Assembly (NCBI RefSeq): GCF_900185725.1
Contig: NZ_FYAU01000024.1
Coordinates: 186,001 to 250,000 of the forward strand
Length of the DNA: 64,000 nucleotides
Source of the DNA: Stappia sp. TSB10P1A
Lineage (GTDB): Bacteria; Pseudomonadota; Alphaproteobacteria; Rhizobiales; Stappiaceae
Direction: 5' to 3'
Within the stretch, counting starts at the first letter, position 1. Every line of letters begins with the position of its first letter. This document shows, in pieces, positions 27,062 through 36,176 of this stretch. The position numbers and the translations under genes are program-made. Below the pieces are notes generated by a model. The model was not told where the DNA came from. It made no database searches and saw only the letters and a program-made list of their open reading frames with translations.

Positions 27062-27496
27062 TCAGCCGCAGTCTGCGGAGAAGGCGGTCGCCTCAATCCC
27101 GGCGACCGCACAGATCTCGTCGTTGTCCGATGTATCGCCGCTGATGCCGACCGCACCAAGGATCGCCCCGCCCTTGCCATCGCGAATCAGCACGCCGCCC
27201 GGCACAGGCACGATGGCGCCGCCCGCCACCCCATTCAATGCCTGCACGAAATGCGGTCGCGTCCGGGCGTTCTCGTCGAGCCAGCGCGAGCCGGCCCCTA
27301 CAGCGATCGCCCCGTAGGCCTTGCCGCTGGCCACTTGCGGCCGCAGGATCGAGGCGCCGTCCTGCCGCTTGAGCGCAACCAGATGGCCGCCTGCATCCAG
27401 AACGGCAACGGTCAGCGGCTTCAAGCCGAGTTCGGCTCCCTTGGCAAGGGCTGTATCGATGATCTTTTCCGCACTGGAAAGGGTCAGTTTGCTCAT
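27062..27496 (-). CDS. GlcG/HbpS family heme-binding-like protein (DUF336)
   Basis: The 144-residue protein matches the GlcG/HbpS (DUF336) family: an N-terminal helix with SSAEKIIDTALAKGAELGLK, then TVAVLDAGGHLVALKRQDGA and a C-terminal GAVGISGDTSDNDEICA. Members bind heme or assist corrinoid and glycolate enzymes; the role is often unknown. No signal peptide is seen, so it is cytoplasmic. A GGAGG box stands 12-16 nt before the start. It is divergent from the gamma-glutamyltransferase-like gene. Confidence 0.88.
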   Translation of the reverse strand: MSKLTLSSAEKIIDTALAKGAELGLKPLTVAVLDAGGHLVALKRQDGASILRPQVASGKAYGAIAVGAGSRWLDENARTRPHFVQALNGVAGGAIVPVPGGVLIRDGKGGAILGAVGISGDTSDNDEICAVAGIEATAFSADCG

Positions 27497-27690
27497 TTCC
27501 TATGGCCTCCGTGCCGGCATCCGATAGTCTTCACCGATCCATGGCTAACAGGGCAACTGCCTGCCACCAACGGATAAGAACGACAAGCACTCATTCCCTG
27601 AAGGTGAAAATACCCTCCTCCCCCGGTGGCTCGGCGGGCGCGACAGCCCCCGCTCCGGATCCAGCAAAACACAGCAGAACAAGGATCGTC

Positions 27691-29283
27691 ATGCGCGATT
27701 TCCATGCCCCGGGACGCTCGAGCGTCCATGCCACCACCGCGATGGCGGCGACCTCGCATCCGCTGGCGAGCGCGGCCGCACTGGAAGTCCTGCAGGCCGG
27801 AGGCAATGCGGTCGATGCTGCAGTGGCCGCCTCAGCCGTGCTGGCCGTCGTCGAGCCGCAGATGACCGGCATCGGCGGTGACTGTTTCGCCATCGTCGCC
27901 CGGCCCGATGGCTCGATCCACGGCATCAACGGGTCCGGCCCGGCACCGAAGGCGGCAACGCCGGCACGGCTTGCCGAACTCGGCGTAACGAATATCGACG
28001 CGCAGGGCCCTCATTCGGTCACCGCTCCCGGTGCCGTTCGTGCCTGGCACGATCTCCTGGCCGCCCACGGTCGCCGCGGCTTCGCCGAACTGCTCAAGCG
28101 CGCTATTTCCTACGCCAGGGACGGCTATCCGGTCGCACCCCGTGTCGCCCATGACTGGGCGCTGGCGGTGCCCAAGCTTGCTGCCGATCCGGGCGCGCGC
28201 GACAGCTATCTCTTCGGTGGAGCGGCCCCGAAAGCGGGCGATGTCGTCCGCCATCCCGCGCTCGCACGCACGCTGCAGAAGATCGCCGCCGAGGGGCCGT
28301 CCGGCTTCTATGAGGGCGAGGTCGCCCGCGACATCGTCGATACGCTGGCTGCGCGCGGCGGGCTGATGAGCCTCGACGATCTCGCCGGCATGACCACTCT
28401 GCCGATGCCGCCGGTGATCCGGTCCTATCGCGGCATCGATGTTGCAGAGCTTCCGCCCAACGGCCAGGGCTTCATCGCCCTCGTCATGCTCGGGCTGCTG
28501 GAGCGCTTCGATCTCGCCTCGCTCGATCCGCTCGGCACCACTCGCTTCCATCTTGAGCTCGAGGCCGGCCGCCTCGCCTATTCGGTGCGCGACCTGTTCC
28601 TCGCCGATCCGGACCACATGCGGCACGGGCCGGATGCCTTCCTGTCATCCGACTATCTCGACAAGCTGGCGGCCCGGATCTCCCCGACAACCCGCATTTC
28701 GGAGATCCCCCCTGCCCTGCTCGGCCCCTCGTCGGACACGATCTACCTCACGGTGGTCGACCGCGAAGGCATGGCCGTCTCCTTCATCAACTCCGTCTAC
28801 AAGAGCTTCGGCTCCGGCATCTGCGCCCCGAAGAGCGGCGTCATGCTGCAGAACCGCGGCGCCTGTTTCCGGCTGGAGCCGGGGCACCCGAACTGCATCG
28901 ATGGCGGCAAGCGCCCGCTGCACACGATCATTCCCGCAATGGCACTGAAGGATGGCCGGCCGTATCTCTCCTTCGGAGTAATGGGGGGCGGCTACCAGCC
29001 TTGTGGCCATGCCCATGTGCTGAGCAACATCGTCGACTTCGGCATGGATCCGCAGGAGGCGATCGATGCCCCGCGCATGTTCTTCGACGAGACGACCCAT
29101 GTGCTGCAGGCCGAGCGCCATGTGCCGCATGAGACCCTCGTCGGCCTGCGCGACCTCGGTCACCAGGTGGAGATCGTCGCGGAGCCCATCGGCGGCGGCC
29201 AGGCGATCCTGATCGACCGCGCGCGCGGCGTGCTTGTCGGTGGTTCCGATCCCCGCAAGGACGGCTGCGCCATCGGCTACTGA
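27691..29283 (+). CDS. Gamma-glutamyltransferase family protein, cytosolic type
   Basis: The 530-residue Ntn-hydrolase-fold protein has the family opening ATSHPLASAAALEVLQAGGN AVDAA, then TGIGGDCFAIV. The probable autoprocessing threonine is in SSDTIYLTVVD at about residue 350, followed by FINSVYKSFGSGI. There is no signal peptide, so it differs from the secreted GGT beginning at 63536 and looks like YwrD-type homologues. Those may act on gamma-glutamyl compounds or as acylases. The ATG at 27691 has AAGGA 6 nt before it; the frame is open 189 nt further up without support. Confidence 0.9.
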   Translation: MRDFHAPGRSSVHATTAMAATSHPLASAAALEVLQAGGNAVDAAVAASAVLAVVEPQMTGIGGDCFAIVARPDGSIHGINGSGPAPKAATPARLAELGVTNIDAQGPHSVTAPGAVRAWHDLLAAHGRRGFAELLKRAISYARDGYPVAPRVAHDWALAVPKLAADPGARDSYLFGGAAPKAGDVVRHPALARTLQKIAAEGPSGFYEGEVARDIVDTLAARGGLMSLDDLAGMTTLPMPPVIRSYRGIDVAELPPNGQGFIALVMLGLLERFDLASLDPLGTTRFHLELEAGRLAYSVRDLFLADPDHMRHGPDAFLSSDYLDKLAARISPTTRISEIPPALLGPSSDTIYLTVVDREGMAVSFINSVYKSFGSGICAPKSGVMLQNRGACFRLEPGHPNCIDGGKRPLHTIIPAMALKDGRPYLSFGVMGGGYQPCGHAHVLSNIVDFGMDPQEAIDAPRMFFDETTHVLQAERHVPHETLVGLRDLGHQVEIVAEPIGGGQAILIDRARGVLVGGSDPRKDGCAIGY

Positions 29284-29319
29284 GACACCGGGGCTACTGA
29301 GCTGCCGAGGCGCAGCCCG

Positions 29320-29661
29320 TCAGCGGCTGACGGCCAGAATCCGGCCGGGCGAAGACACGCGCGGCTGGCGCTCCGCCAACCGGTAGGCCTCGACCGCCTG
29401 TTCGGGAGCGGCCCTCCGCCTTGCCCGCATCTGCGGCACATGCTCCCGCATGGCGATCAGTTGGGCAAGGAAAGCCGCACTGGGGCGATAGAGGCGGGAA
29501 AAGCGGTCGCCACGCGGCTCGCTGACCGGCGCGACCGGCACGACCGAGCGCGCCGCAGAGGCGAACGTAGCCCCGCCGACGGACGTCGACGCCGCCGTCT
29601 CGGCGGCACGCCGGCCCACGCCTGGTGCTGTTGCTGGACGTCCGCCCTGCTCGATCCGCAT
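29320..29661 (-). CDS. Small conserved hypothetical protein
   Basis: The 113-residue protein has a disordered alanine-rich first half and a more ordered second half containing RPSAAFLAQLIAMREH and RRRAAPEQAVEAYRLAE. That second half resembles small uncharacterised proteins of Hyphomicrobiales from memory. A GGGGAGG box lies a few bases before the ATG, and a lower-GC upstream stretch (29690-29760) could hold its promoter. No signal peptide or membrane helix. Function unknown. Confidence 0.65.
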   Translation of the reverse strand: MRIEQGGRPATAPGVGRRAAETAASTSVGGATFASAARSVVPVAPVSEPRGDRFSRLYRPSAAFLAQLIAMREHVPQMRARRRAAPEQAVEAYRLAERQPRVSSPGRILAVSR

Positions 29662-29843
29662 TTCCGCCTCCCCGGCGTGCCAATTTGAGACATTGGCGTT
29701 GTTACCGAGGAATTTAGCGCAAATGCCATGCCAGGCGATAATGTTTTGTTAACTTTTGACGTAGCGGCTTCTGTCGGCGAAGCCTTGTCCCCGCTTTTCA
29801 GCGCTCCGGAGCATGAGAGCGGCGGCGAAACTCCGGCGACCGC

Positions 29844-30269
29844 TCAGCGGAACTGGTCGCCGCTGGGAACTCCGAAATCGCGGCGAGCGCCGGTTATGGT
29901 GATGGAAAACCCCGCCAGCACATCGACCAGCGCAACGCAGGTCAGAATGAAAAACACCGACGTTGCAGCTTCGCGGACGGTCAGGAACTCGACCAGATAG
30001 GCGACCAGAACCAGGGTCGAGAGGATGTGGTCGACAAGCGCCACCGCACCGGTACGGGTGGCCTTGAGCAATTCGATGAACAGCATCGCCAGCGCGCACA
30101 GGATCGTCAGATCCGCAACCAGCAGCGAAAAGCTCGCACCGGAAACCAGATCGAGCGTCAGAACCGAGGAGAGCCAAGGGCCGCCGCCATCGCCGAGCAG
30201 GCCGAAGGCGAGCAGGTTGTAGACAATCAGCGGCACCACGGTAAGCGGGATGGAAGCCAGGAGCGGCAT
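29844..30269 (-). CDS. Small integral membrane protein of unknown function
   Basis: The 141-residue protein has four predicted membrane helices: about 5-27 (IPLTVVPLIVYNLLAFGLLG), 40-65, 75-98 and 103-125. It ends in a short polar tail. Spacing fits a compact four-helix inner-membrane protein. A GAGGA Shine-Dalgarno precedes the ATG at 30269; the frame extends much further upstream through the amtB terminator, which is not likely to be translated. It lies downstream of amtB on the same strand but beyond that terminator. Confidence 0.75.
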   Translation of the reverse strand: MPLLASIPLTVVPLIVYNLLAFGLLGDGGGPWLSSVLTLDLVSGASFSLLVADLTILCALAMLFIELLKATRTGAVALVDHILSTLVLVAYLVEFLTVREAATSVFFILTCVALVDVLAGFSITITGARRDFGVPSGDQFR

Positions 30270-30371
30270 GGCGGGTCCTCGTTGCAGCCAAAACCGGTGT
30301 CTTGCGAATCGCAAGGCCGCGGCACGGCTCAGGATGATCGGCCTTCCGGCCCGCAGCAACCGCAGCCAGAC

Positions 30372-30402
30372 GAAAAAAGCCCGGGGCACGGAGCCCCGGG
30401 CT
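30372..30402 (-). terminator. Rho-independent terminator of glnK-amtB
   Basis: AGCCCGGGGC and GCCCCGGGCT (30378-30387 with 30393-30402) form a 10-bp stem with a 5-nt loop, followed on the transcribed strand by six T. A weaker hairpin (arms GCAACCG/CGGTTGC) stands between it and the amtB stop. Confidence 0.9.
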
Positions 30403-30456
30403 TCAAGGTGCAACCGCCGGTCACGCCGGTTGCTTCGGGAGAAGAACCGGCTGGGC

Positions 30457-31818
30457 TCAGACGCGCTGGCTGCCCTGACCGAATTCCGGATAGGCCTCGA
30501 CACCGACCTCGATCTTGTCGAGACCGAGCGCCTCTTCCTCGGCCGAGGCGCGGATGCCGATGGTGCCCTTGAGAGCCAGCCAGATGATCAGGCTGGCGCC
30601 GAAGGTGAACACGCCATAGGCGACAATTCCGATGAGCTGGACCGAGTAGGAGGCATCGCCGTTGGACAGCGGTACGATCAGCGTGCCCCAGATGCCGGCA
30701 ACGAGGTGCACCGGGATGGCGCCGACCACGTCATCGATCTTCAGCTTGTCGAGCAGCGGCACGGTGAAGACGACGATCACGCCGCCGACGCCGCCGATGA
30801 ACACGGCCTGCCAAACGGACGGAGCCAGCGGCTCGGCGGTGATCGACACCAGACCGGCGAGCGCGCCGTTCAGGGCCATGGTGACGTCGACCTTCTTGTA
30901 CAGGACCTGGGTCAGGATCACCGCCACAACCACGCCGGCAGCCGCCGCCATGTTGGTGTTGGCGAAGATCCGGGAGATGTCGGTGACATCGGCGATCGTG
31001 CCCATGGCAAGCTGCGAGGCGCCGTTGAAGCCGAACCAGCCGAGCCACAGGATGAAGGTGCCAAGCGTTGCCAGCGGCATGGACGAGCCCGGCATCGGGT
31101 GCACCCCGTTGGCGGTGTACTTGCCAGTGCGGGCGCCGAGCACCAGGGCGCCGGCGAGCGCGGCCCAGCCACCGACCGAGTGGACGAGCGTCGAGCCGGC
31201 GAAGTCCGAGAAGCCCATGCCGTCGAGCCAGCCGGCACCCCACTGCCACGAGCCGGCGATCGGATAGATGAAGCCGGTCAGCAGCACGGTGAAGGCCAGG
31301 AAGGGCCACAGCTTGATGCGCTCGGCCAGCGTGCCGGAAACGATCGAGGCGGTGGTGGCGCAGAACACCATCTGGAAGAACCAGTCGGAGGCGACGGAAT
31401 AGCCCGTCCCGAGATCGTTACCGCCGACCGGATCGAAGGCATACGGACCGAAGGAGCCGATATAGCCGCCATCGACGCCCGTATACATGAGGTTGTAGCC
31501 GGTGATCCAGAACATCAGGCCGGCAATCGAATAGAGGGTGATGTTCTTCAGGCACTGCATGGAGACGTTCTTGGCGCGCACCATGCCGGCCTCGAGCATG
31601 GCGAAGCCGGCCGCCATCCACATGACCAGGAAGCCGCCGAGAAGGAACAGCAGCGTGTTGAAGATATACGCGGTCTCGCTGGCGAGCGCGTATTGCGGCG
31701 CCTCGGCTGCGGCCTCGACTGCCTCGGTGGCAACGGTCGCGTCCTGGGCGAGAACGGCGCCGGTCGCCGCAAGAAGCGCAAGCGAAGCCAGCCCGGCGGT
31801 CTTGAAGGTTGTTTTCAT
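30457..31818 (-). CDS. amtB: Ammonium transporter
   Basis: The 453-residue protein is a trimeric Amt/Rh channel for ammonium. It has a signal sequence (MKTTFKTAGLASLALLAATG, cleavage after VLA), then eleven membrane helices. Conserved pore features are visible: FAMLEAGMVRAKN, DFAGSTLVHSVGGWAALAGA with the first pore histidine, and LGWFGFNGAS. It is cotranscribed with glnK 23 nt upstream, whose product plugs the channel when nitrogen is sufficient. Expression probably depends on sigma-54 and NtrC (see 32314-32330). Confidence 0.96.
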   Translation of the reverse strand: MKTTFKTAGLASLALLAATGAVLAQDATVATEAVEAAAEAPQYALASETAYIFNTLLFLLGGFLVMWMAAGFAMLEAGMVRAKNVSMQCLKNITLYSIAGLMFWITGYNLMYTGVDGGYIGSFGPYAFDPVGGNDLGTGYSVASDWFFQMVFCATTASIVSGTLAERIKLWPFLAFTVLLTGFIYPIAGSWQWGAGWLDGMGFSDFAGSTLVHSVGGWAALAGALVLGARTGKYTANGVHPMPGSSMPLATLGTFILWLGWFGFNGASQLAMGTIADVTDISRIFANTNMAAAAGVVVAVILTQVLYKKVDVTMALNGALAGLVSITAEPLAPSVWQAVFIGGVGGVIVVFTVPLLDKLKIDDVVGAIPVHLVAGIWGTLIVPLSNGDASYSVQLIGIVAYGVFTFGASLIIWLALKGTIGIRASAEEEALGLDKIEVGVEAYPEFGQGSQRV

Positions 31819-31841
31819 TGAAATTCCCCTGCTCGGATGGG

Positions 31842-32420
<579 letters not shown>

Positions 32421-32511
32421 TCACCTTTCCGGCTTCGGGGCCGCCCTCTCGAAGCACCTTCGTCTGCACAAAAAATAGCCACATCCGACAGGTGGATGCG
32501 GCTAAATTATG

Positions 32512-32528
32512 TGCACAAATTTTGTGCG
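32512..32528. promoter_or_regulatory. NtrC-type dyad upstream of glnK
   Basis: TGCAC-AAATTTT-GTGCG fits the NtrC recognition pattern TGCAC-N7-GTGCA with one mismatch, and its core is a perfect 15-bp palindrome. It is centred about 215 bp upstream of the predicted glnK start point, somewhat far but acceptable for an enhancer. It lies 7 bases past the stop of the DUF924 gene. The 32181-32534 interval otherwise holds only the sigma-54 element and an A-rich stretch at 32370-32410. Confidence 0.5.
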
Positions 32529-32534
32529 CTCCAC

Positions 32535-33095
32535 TCAGGCGCTGAAGCCACCATCGGCAAGATAGGCCGCCTCAGCCGGCGTCGTCTCCCTTCCCAGCGC
32601 GGCATTGCGGTGGGGGAAACGGCCGAACCGGCGGATCACGTCGAGATGGATCAGGGCATAGAGATATCCCTGTTCATCGCCATGGCGGCGGAACAGATCC
32701 ACGCTTCGCTCCTGATCCGCCATGTCCTCGGAATGTTCGAAGGGCAGATAGAAGAAGGGGCGCGCCTCCTTCGGAAACGCCCGGTCGAACCCGGCGGCAA
32801 GAGCCCCTCCGGCAATACGGCGCGCGCGCTCGTCGGAAGCGAAGGCAAGCGCATTGCCGCGGAACAGATTGCGCGGGAACTGGTCGAGCAGCAGCAGCAG
32901 GGCGAGCGCCCCATGCGGAGTGTCCGCCCAGGCATCCAGGGCCCCGTCCCGCGCCGGCTCGACAAGATCCCCAAACCGCGCCTGGATCTGCGCATCGAAG
33001 GCCTCGTTGCGGACGAACCACCTCTGCGGTCCGGCCGTCCACCAGAAATCCAGTATGTCGAACGCATCGGGCTTGCCACTGCTGGTCACGGACAT
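32535..33095 (-). CDS. DUF924 family protein
   Basis: The 186-residue protein matches the all-helical DUF924 family: ILDFWWTAGPQRWFVRNEAF near the start, then LLLLLDQFPRNLFRGNA and a PFFYLPFEHSEDMADQE core. This family has a tetratricopeptide-like fold and no established function. No signal peptide. It is oriented toward glnK but separated from it by the sigma-54 promoter region, so it is a separate unit. Confidence 0.9.
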   Translation of the reverse strand: MSVTSSGKPDAFDILDFWWTAGPQRWFVRNEAFDAQIQARFGDLVEPARDGALDAWADTPHGALALLLLLDQFPRNLFRGNALAFASDERARRIAGGALAAGFDRAFPKEARPFFYLPFEHSEDMADQERSVDLFRRHGDEQGYLYALIHLDVIRRFGRFPHRNAALGRETTPAEAAYLADGGFSA

Positions 33096-33198
33096 ATTCT
33101 CCTGTCTTGTCTTCAGGGTCGGGAGTGCCCAGCCGGAACGGCTGGCGGAGGTCGATCCGAGGGGCCGGACTGCCTCTCATATCGGTGGAGAGCGCGCA

Positions 33199-33432
33199 GT
33201 GGACAAGGTCGATCTGGAGCTGGATCTGAAGGGCCTGAAATGCCCTCTCCCGGTTCTCAAGACTCGCAAGGCCATGACTCGCCTCGAGACGGGAGCCCTG
33301 ATCCGCGTGCTTTCGACCGACCCGATGTCGGTGATCGACATCCCGCATTTCTGCCAGGAGGCGGGACACAGGCTGGTGTCGCGACAGACCGGGGAGAACG
33401 ACGTCCACATCTTCCTCCTCGAACGAGGCTGA
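33199..33432 (+). CDS. TusA-like sulfurtransferase family protein
   Basis: The 77-residue protein has the TusA/SirA fold, with the active cysteine C15 in GLKCPLPVLKTRKAM, which carries persulfide sulfur. The C-terminal strand VHIFLLERG is typical. Members supply sulfur for tRNA thiolation or molybdenum cofactor work; the partner here is unknown. The start is GTG at 33199 with GGAG about 10 nt before it; the frame extends upstream without homology. Convergent with phhB, 13 bp apart. Confidence 0.87.
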   Translation: MDKVDLELDLKGLKCPLPVLKTRKAMTRLETGALIRVLSTDPMSVIDIPHFCQEAGHRLVSRQTGENDVHIFLLERG

Positions 33433-33445
33433 CCTCGGCGCGCCA

Positions 33446-33739
33446 TCAGTTGTCCGCCAGCATATCCATTTTCTGGGCCAGCCGGATGTCCAGTTCGCTC
33501 AGCCCTCCGGCATCGTGGGTCGTCAGAACAACCTCGACGGTCCGATAGACATTGAACCATTCGGGATGGTGGTTCATTTTCTCGGCAACGAGCGCCACCC
33601 GCGTCATGAAACCGAAGGCCGCGTTGAAGTCCTTGAACGTGAATGTCCGGGTGATCGCGTCGCGTCCCTCCACCTCCCGCCAGCCGGGCAGGGAAGCAAG
33701 CGCGTCGGAGCGGGCGGCGGGCGACAGCTTTTCGGTCAT
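33446..33739 (-). CDS. phhB: Pterin-4a-carbinolamine dehydratase
   Basis: The 97-residue protein dehydrates 4a-hydroxytetrahydropterin, recycling the cofactor of aromatic amino acid hydroxylases; it can also act as a transcription coactivator. The metal-free active site HHPEW is at 57-61, and [14 protein letters not shown] is the preceding helix. AGGAGG lies just upstream of the ATG at 33739. No phenylalanine hydroxylase gene is in this window. Confidence 0.93.
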   Translation of the reverse strand: MTEKLSPAARSDALASLPGWREVEGRDAITRTFTFKDFNAAFGFMTRVALVAEKMNHHPEWFNVYRTVEVVLTTHDAGGLSELDIRLAQKMDMLADN

Positions 33740-33893
33740 GGCGACCTCCTCCTGGAAACGGACGCCGACGGCGGCGACCCAACCCGGAAAGCGGACCACG
33801 ACAGGCGCGGCCTGACAAGGGCTGCAACCCCATCGCGATGTCGGGCCTCGGCGTGGCCGGGCGCGACCAGACCAACCAACCAGCGAGGGCTTC

Positions 33894-34343
33894 GTGACCG
33901 CAATCCTGTTCGTCTGTCTTGGCAATATCTGCCGCTCGCCGCTGGCAGAGGGCATCCTGCGGCAGCGGATCGAAGCCGCCGGTCTCGGCGGCTCCGTCAC
34001 CGTCGACAGCGCCGGCACCGCCTCTTGGCATGTCGGCAAGGCACCCGATCCGCGCTCGGTGGCGGTCGCCGCCCGCAACGGCATCGATCTGTCGTGCCTG
34101 CGCGCCCGCCAGGTGAGTGACGCGGACTACACGCGATTCAACCTCATCCTGGCGATGGATTCCGACAATCTCGCCGATCTTCAGGCCCGCGCACCGACCG
34201 GCTGCCGTGCCGAAATCCGGCGCTTTCTCCCTCACGATGTGCCCGATCCCTATTATGGCGGTCCGAACGGCTTCGACGCGGTCTTCCGCATGCTCGACCA
34301 GGGATGCCACGACCTCATTGCCCGGGAGACGGCGAAACTCTGA
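33894..34343 (+). CDS. Low-molecular-weight protein tyrosine phosphatase
   Basis: The 149-residue enzyme has the P-loop CLGNICRS at 8-15 with C8 as the nucleophile and R14, and the general-acid aspartate in DPYYGG near the C-terminus. It dephosphorylates phosphotyrosine or small phosphoesters. The start is GTG at 33894. Many bacterial members control exopolysaccharide kinases; no such kinase is adjacent here. Confidence 0.93.
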   Translation: MTAILFVCLGNICRSPLAEGILRQRIEAAGLGGSVTVDSAGTASWHVGKAPDPRSVAVAARNGIDLSCLRARQVSDADYTRFNLILAMDSDNLADLQARAPTGCRAEIRRFLPHDVPDPYYGGPNGFDAVFRMLDQGCHDLIARETAKL

Positions 34344-34460
34344 CGCAGGCCATTCAAACGGGCTGCGATCGTACCTACGTGTCCTTCAGGTCTGGATGCC
34401 TGCTCCAGGCCGGCGGAACCGGTCACGAGCGGGCTCGGCACGTAAGAAGGGAGACCTCAC

Positions 34461-34913
34461 ATGAGCGGGCTGCGCATCGAGCACGATAGCTGGATTCTGG
34501 TCGGAGACGGCGAGAAAGCGCTGTTCTTCCGCAATCAGGGAGATGCCGACTACCCGAATTTCGAGGTCCTGCAGGTGTTGCAACAGGACAATCCGCCGAC
34601 GTCGCAACAAGGCACAGACGCCCCCGGTCGGCGCAACGATGGCCCCGGTCCGCACCGCAGCGCCATGGAGCCGACCGACTGGCACATGATCGAAAAGCAT
34701 CGCTTTGCCAAGCTCATCGCCGAAACGCTCTACCGCGAAGCCCACAAGGGCCGTTTTTCGAAACTCGTCGTCGTCGCTCCGCCGATGACGCTGGGCGACC
34801 TGCGCAAGGCCTTTCACAAGGAGGTGGCGAGCCGTATCGTCGCCGAGGTCGACAAGACGCTGACCGGGCATCCGCCGAGCCAGATCGAACGCATCCTCGC
34901 GACGAAGGACTGA
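34461..34913 (+). CDS. Host-attachment family protein (eRF1-like domain)
   Basis: The 150-residue protein resembles the family annotated as required for attachment to host cells, a small bacterial relative of the eRF1 domain. It has WILVGDGEKALFFRNQGD at 11-28 and a C-terminal KLVVVAPPMTLGDLRKAF and EVDKTLTGHPPSQIERIL. The middle is a polar, probably flexible loop. No secretion signal is visible, so the family name should not be taken literally. A GGGAGACC box precedes the ATG. Confidence 0.82.
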   Translation: MSGLRIEHDSWILVGDGEKALFFRNQGDADYPNFEVLQVLQQDNPPTSQQGTDAPGRRNDGPGPHRSAMEPTDWHMIEKHRFAKLIAETLYREAHKGRFSKLVVVAPPMTLGDLRKAFHKEVASRIVAEVDKTLTGHPPSQIERILATKD

Positions 34914-34960
34914 AAGCCGATCCGTTCTCGCAGGTCCGTCGGGTTATCCGGCGCGGCGCG

Positions 34961-36169
34961 TCAGCCGACGGGCTCGCGCCGCCAGCCCTCCGCGAACACG
35001 ACCCGTTCCATGCCGGTGAACCGGGCCATGCGGGCGAATTCGGCCTCCAGTCGCGCCAACCGGCCTTCGCCGAGCCGCACGCCGCGCTCCGGCCAGAAGG
35101 CGGTGACGAGCAGCTCACCCTCGGCCCGCCGGCAGATCATGTCGGCCCGGCCGATCATCCGGTCCTTTTCCATGATCGGATAGACATAGTAGCCGTAGCT
35201 GCGTTTCTCCGCTGGCACGAAGACCTCGATGCGATAGGAGAAACCGAACAGGCGCTCCGCCCGCTTGCGGTCGCGCAGCACCGGATCGAACGGGCTCAAC
35301 GTCCGCACCCGCGCCGGCGCCTCAGGCGCCTCGCTCAACAAGGTCTCGATATCCGGTCGCGCAACGCTGGCGCGCTTCGGCTGACCCGGCCCGAAGTCGA
35401 TCTCCACCGGCAGGATGGTCACGCCCACCTGCTCCGAGCACCAGGCTTTCGCCTCCTCCGGCGAAACAAGATCGTAGAAGGCCGCGATCTCGCCCGATGT
35501 CGCAACGCCCAGCCGCTGCAACGCCTCGCGGCAGGTCCAGTCGACAAAGGCCTCGTGGCTGACGTCCTGCTCGAAGTGCTCGCGCGGGATCACCCGCTCG
35601 GAGAGATCGTAAACCTTGGCGAAATTGTCCCGCGCGGTCACGGCGATCTCGCCGGTTCGCCACAGATACTCCAGCGCCGTCTTGCCCGGCTGCCAGTTCC
35701 ACCAGCCCGGTTCCTTGCGGGCACGTTCGCCGTCGAAATCGCGGCCGCGCGACGGGCCATTGGCCCGCACATGCTCGCGCACCCGGTCGATCTCGCCGTG
35801 GAAGTCGTGCCCGTGCCAGTTCGTCCAGCGCGCCTTGAGCCGGTCCCTCTGGCGGGCGAAGCGATGGCGCCAGTAGGGATAGGCGCTGGAGGGGATCACC
35901 GCCGCGTCATGGGTCCAGTTCTCGAACACCGCCCGGTCGCGCTCCAGCAGACCCGTCAGTTGCGTCTCGCGATAGGTCTGGTTGCGCGAGAACAGGATCT
36001 GATGATGGGCCCGCGTCACCGTGTTGATGCTGTCGACCTGGACGAAGCCGAGGCGGTCGATGATGTCGCACAGCTCCGCCTGCCCGAAGCGCCGCGACGG
36101 CACATCGGACAGACCCTGCAGGTGCAGGAACACGCGGCGCAGGTCGGCGGCGGCGATCCTCAGCACCAT
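34961..36169 (-). CDS. YcaQ-like winged-helix DNA glycosylase family protein
   Basis: The 402-residue protein matches the HTH_42/YcaQ family, some members of which unhook interstrand DNA crosslinks. Visible motifs are LGFVQVDSINTVTRAHHQIL near residue 40, NWTHDAAVIPSSAYPYWRHR, and LSPFDPVLRDRKRAERLFGF with YGYYVYPIMEKDRMIGRAD. These keep the family's QVD-like segment (VQVDS). The start at 36169 lies 7 nt after the pyc stop, with a GGAGG in the pyc end. The two may be cotranscribed. Confidence 0.87.
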   Translation of the reverse strand: MVLRIAAADLRRVFLHLQGLSDVPSRRFGQAELCDIIDRLGFVQVDSINTVTRAHHQILFSRNQTYRETQLTGLLERDRAVFENWTHDAAVIPSSAYPYWRHRFARQRDRLKARWTNWHGHDFHGEIDRVREHVRANGPSRGRDFDGERARKEPGWWNWQPGKTALEYLWRTGEIAVTARDNFAKVYDLSERVIPREHFEQDVSHEAFVDWTCREALQRLGVATSGEIAAFYDLVSPEEAKAWCSEQVGVTILPVEIDFGPGQPKRASVARPDIETLLSEAPEAPARVRTLSPFDPVLRDRKRAERLFGFSYRIEVFVPAEKRSYGYYVYPIMEKDRMIGRADMICRRAEGELLVTAFWPERGVRLGEGRLARLEAEFARMARFTGMERVVFAEGWRREPVG

Positions 36170-36176
36170 CGACCCG

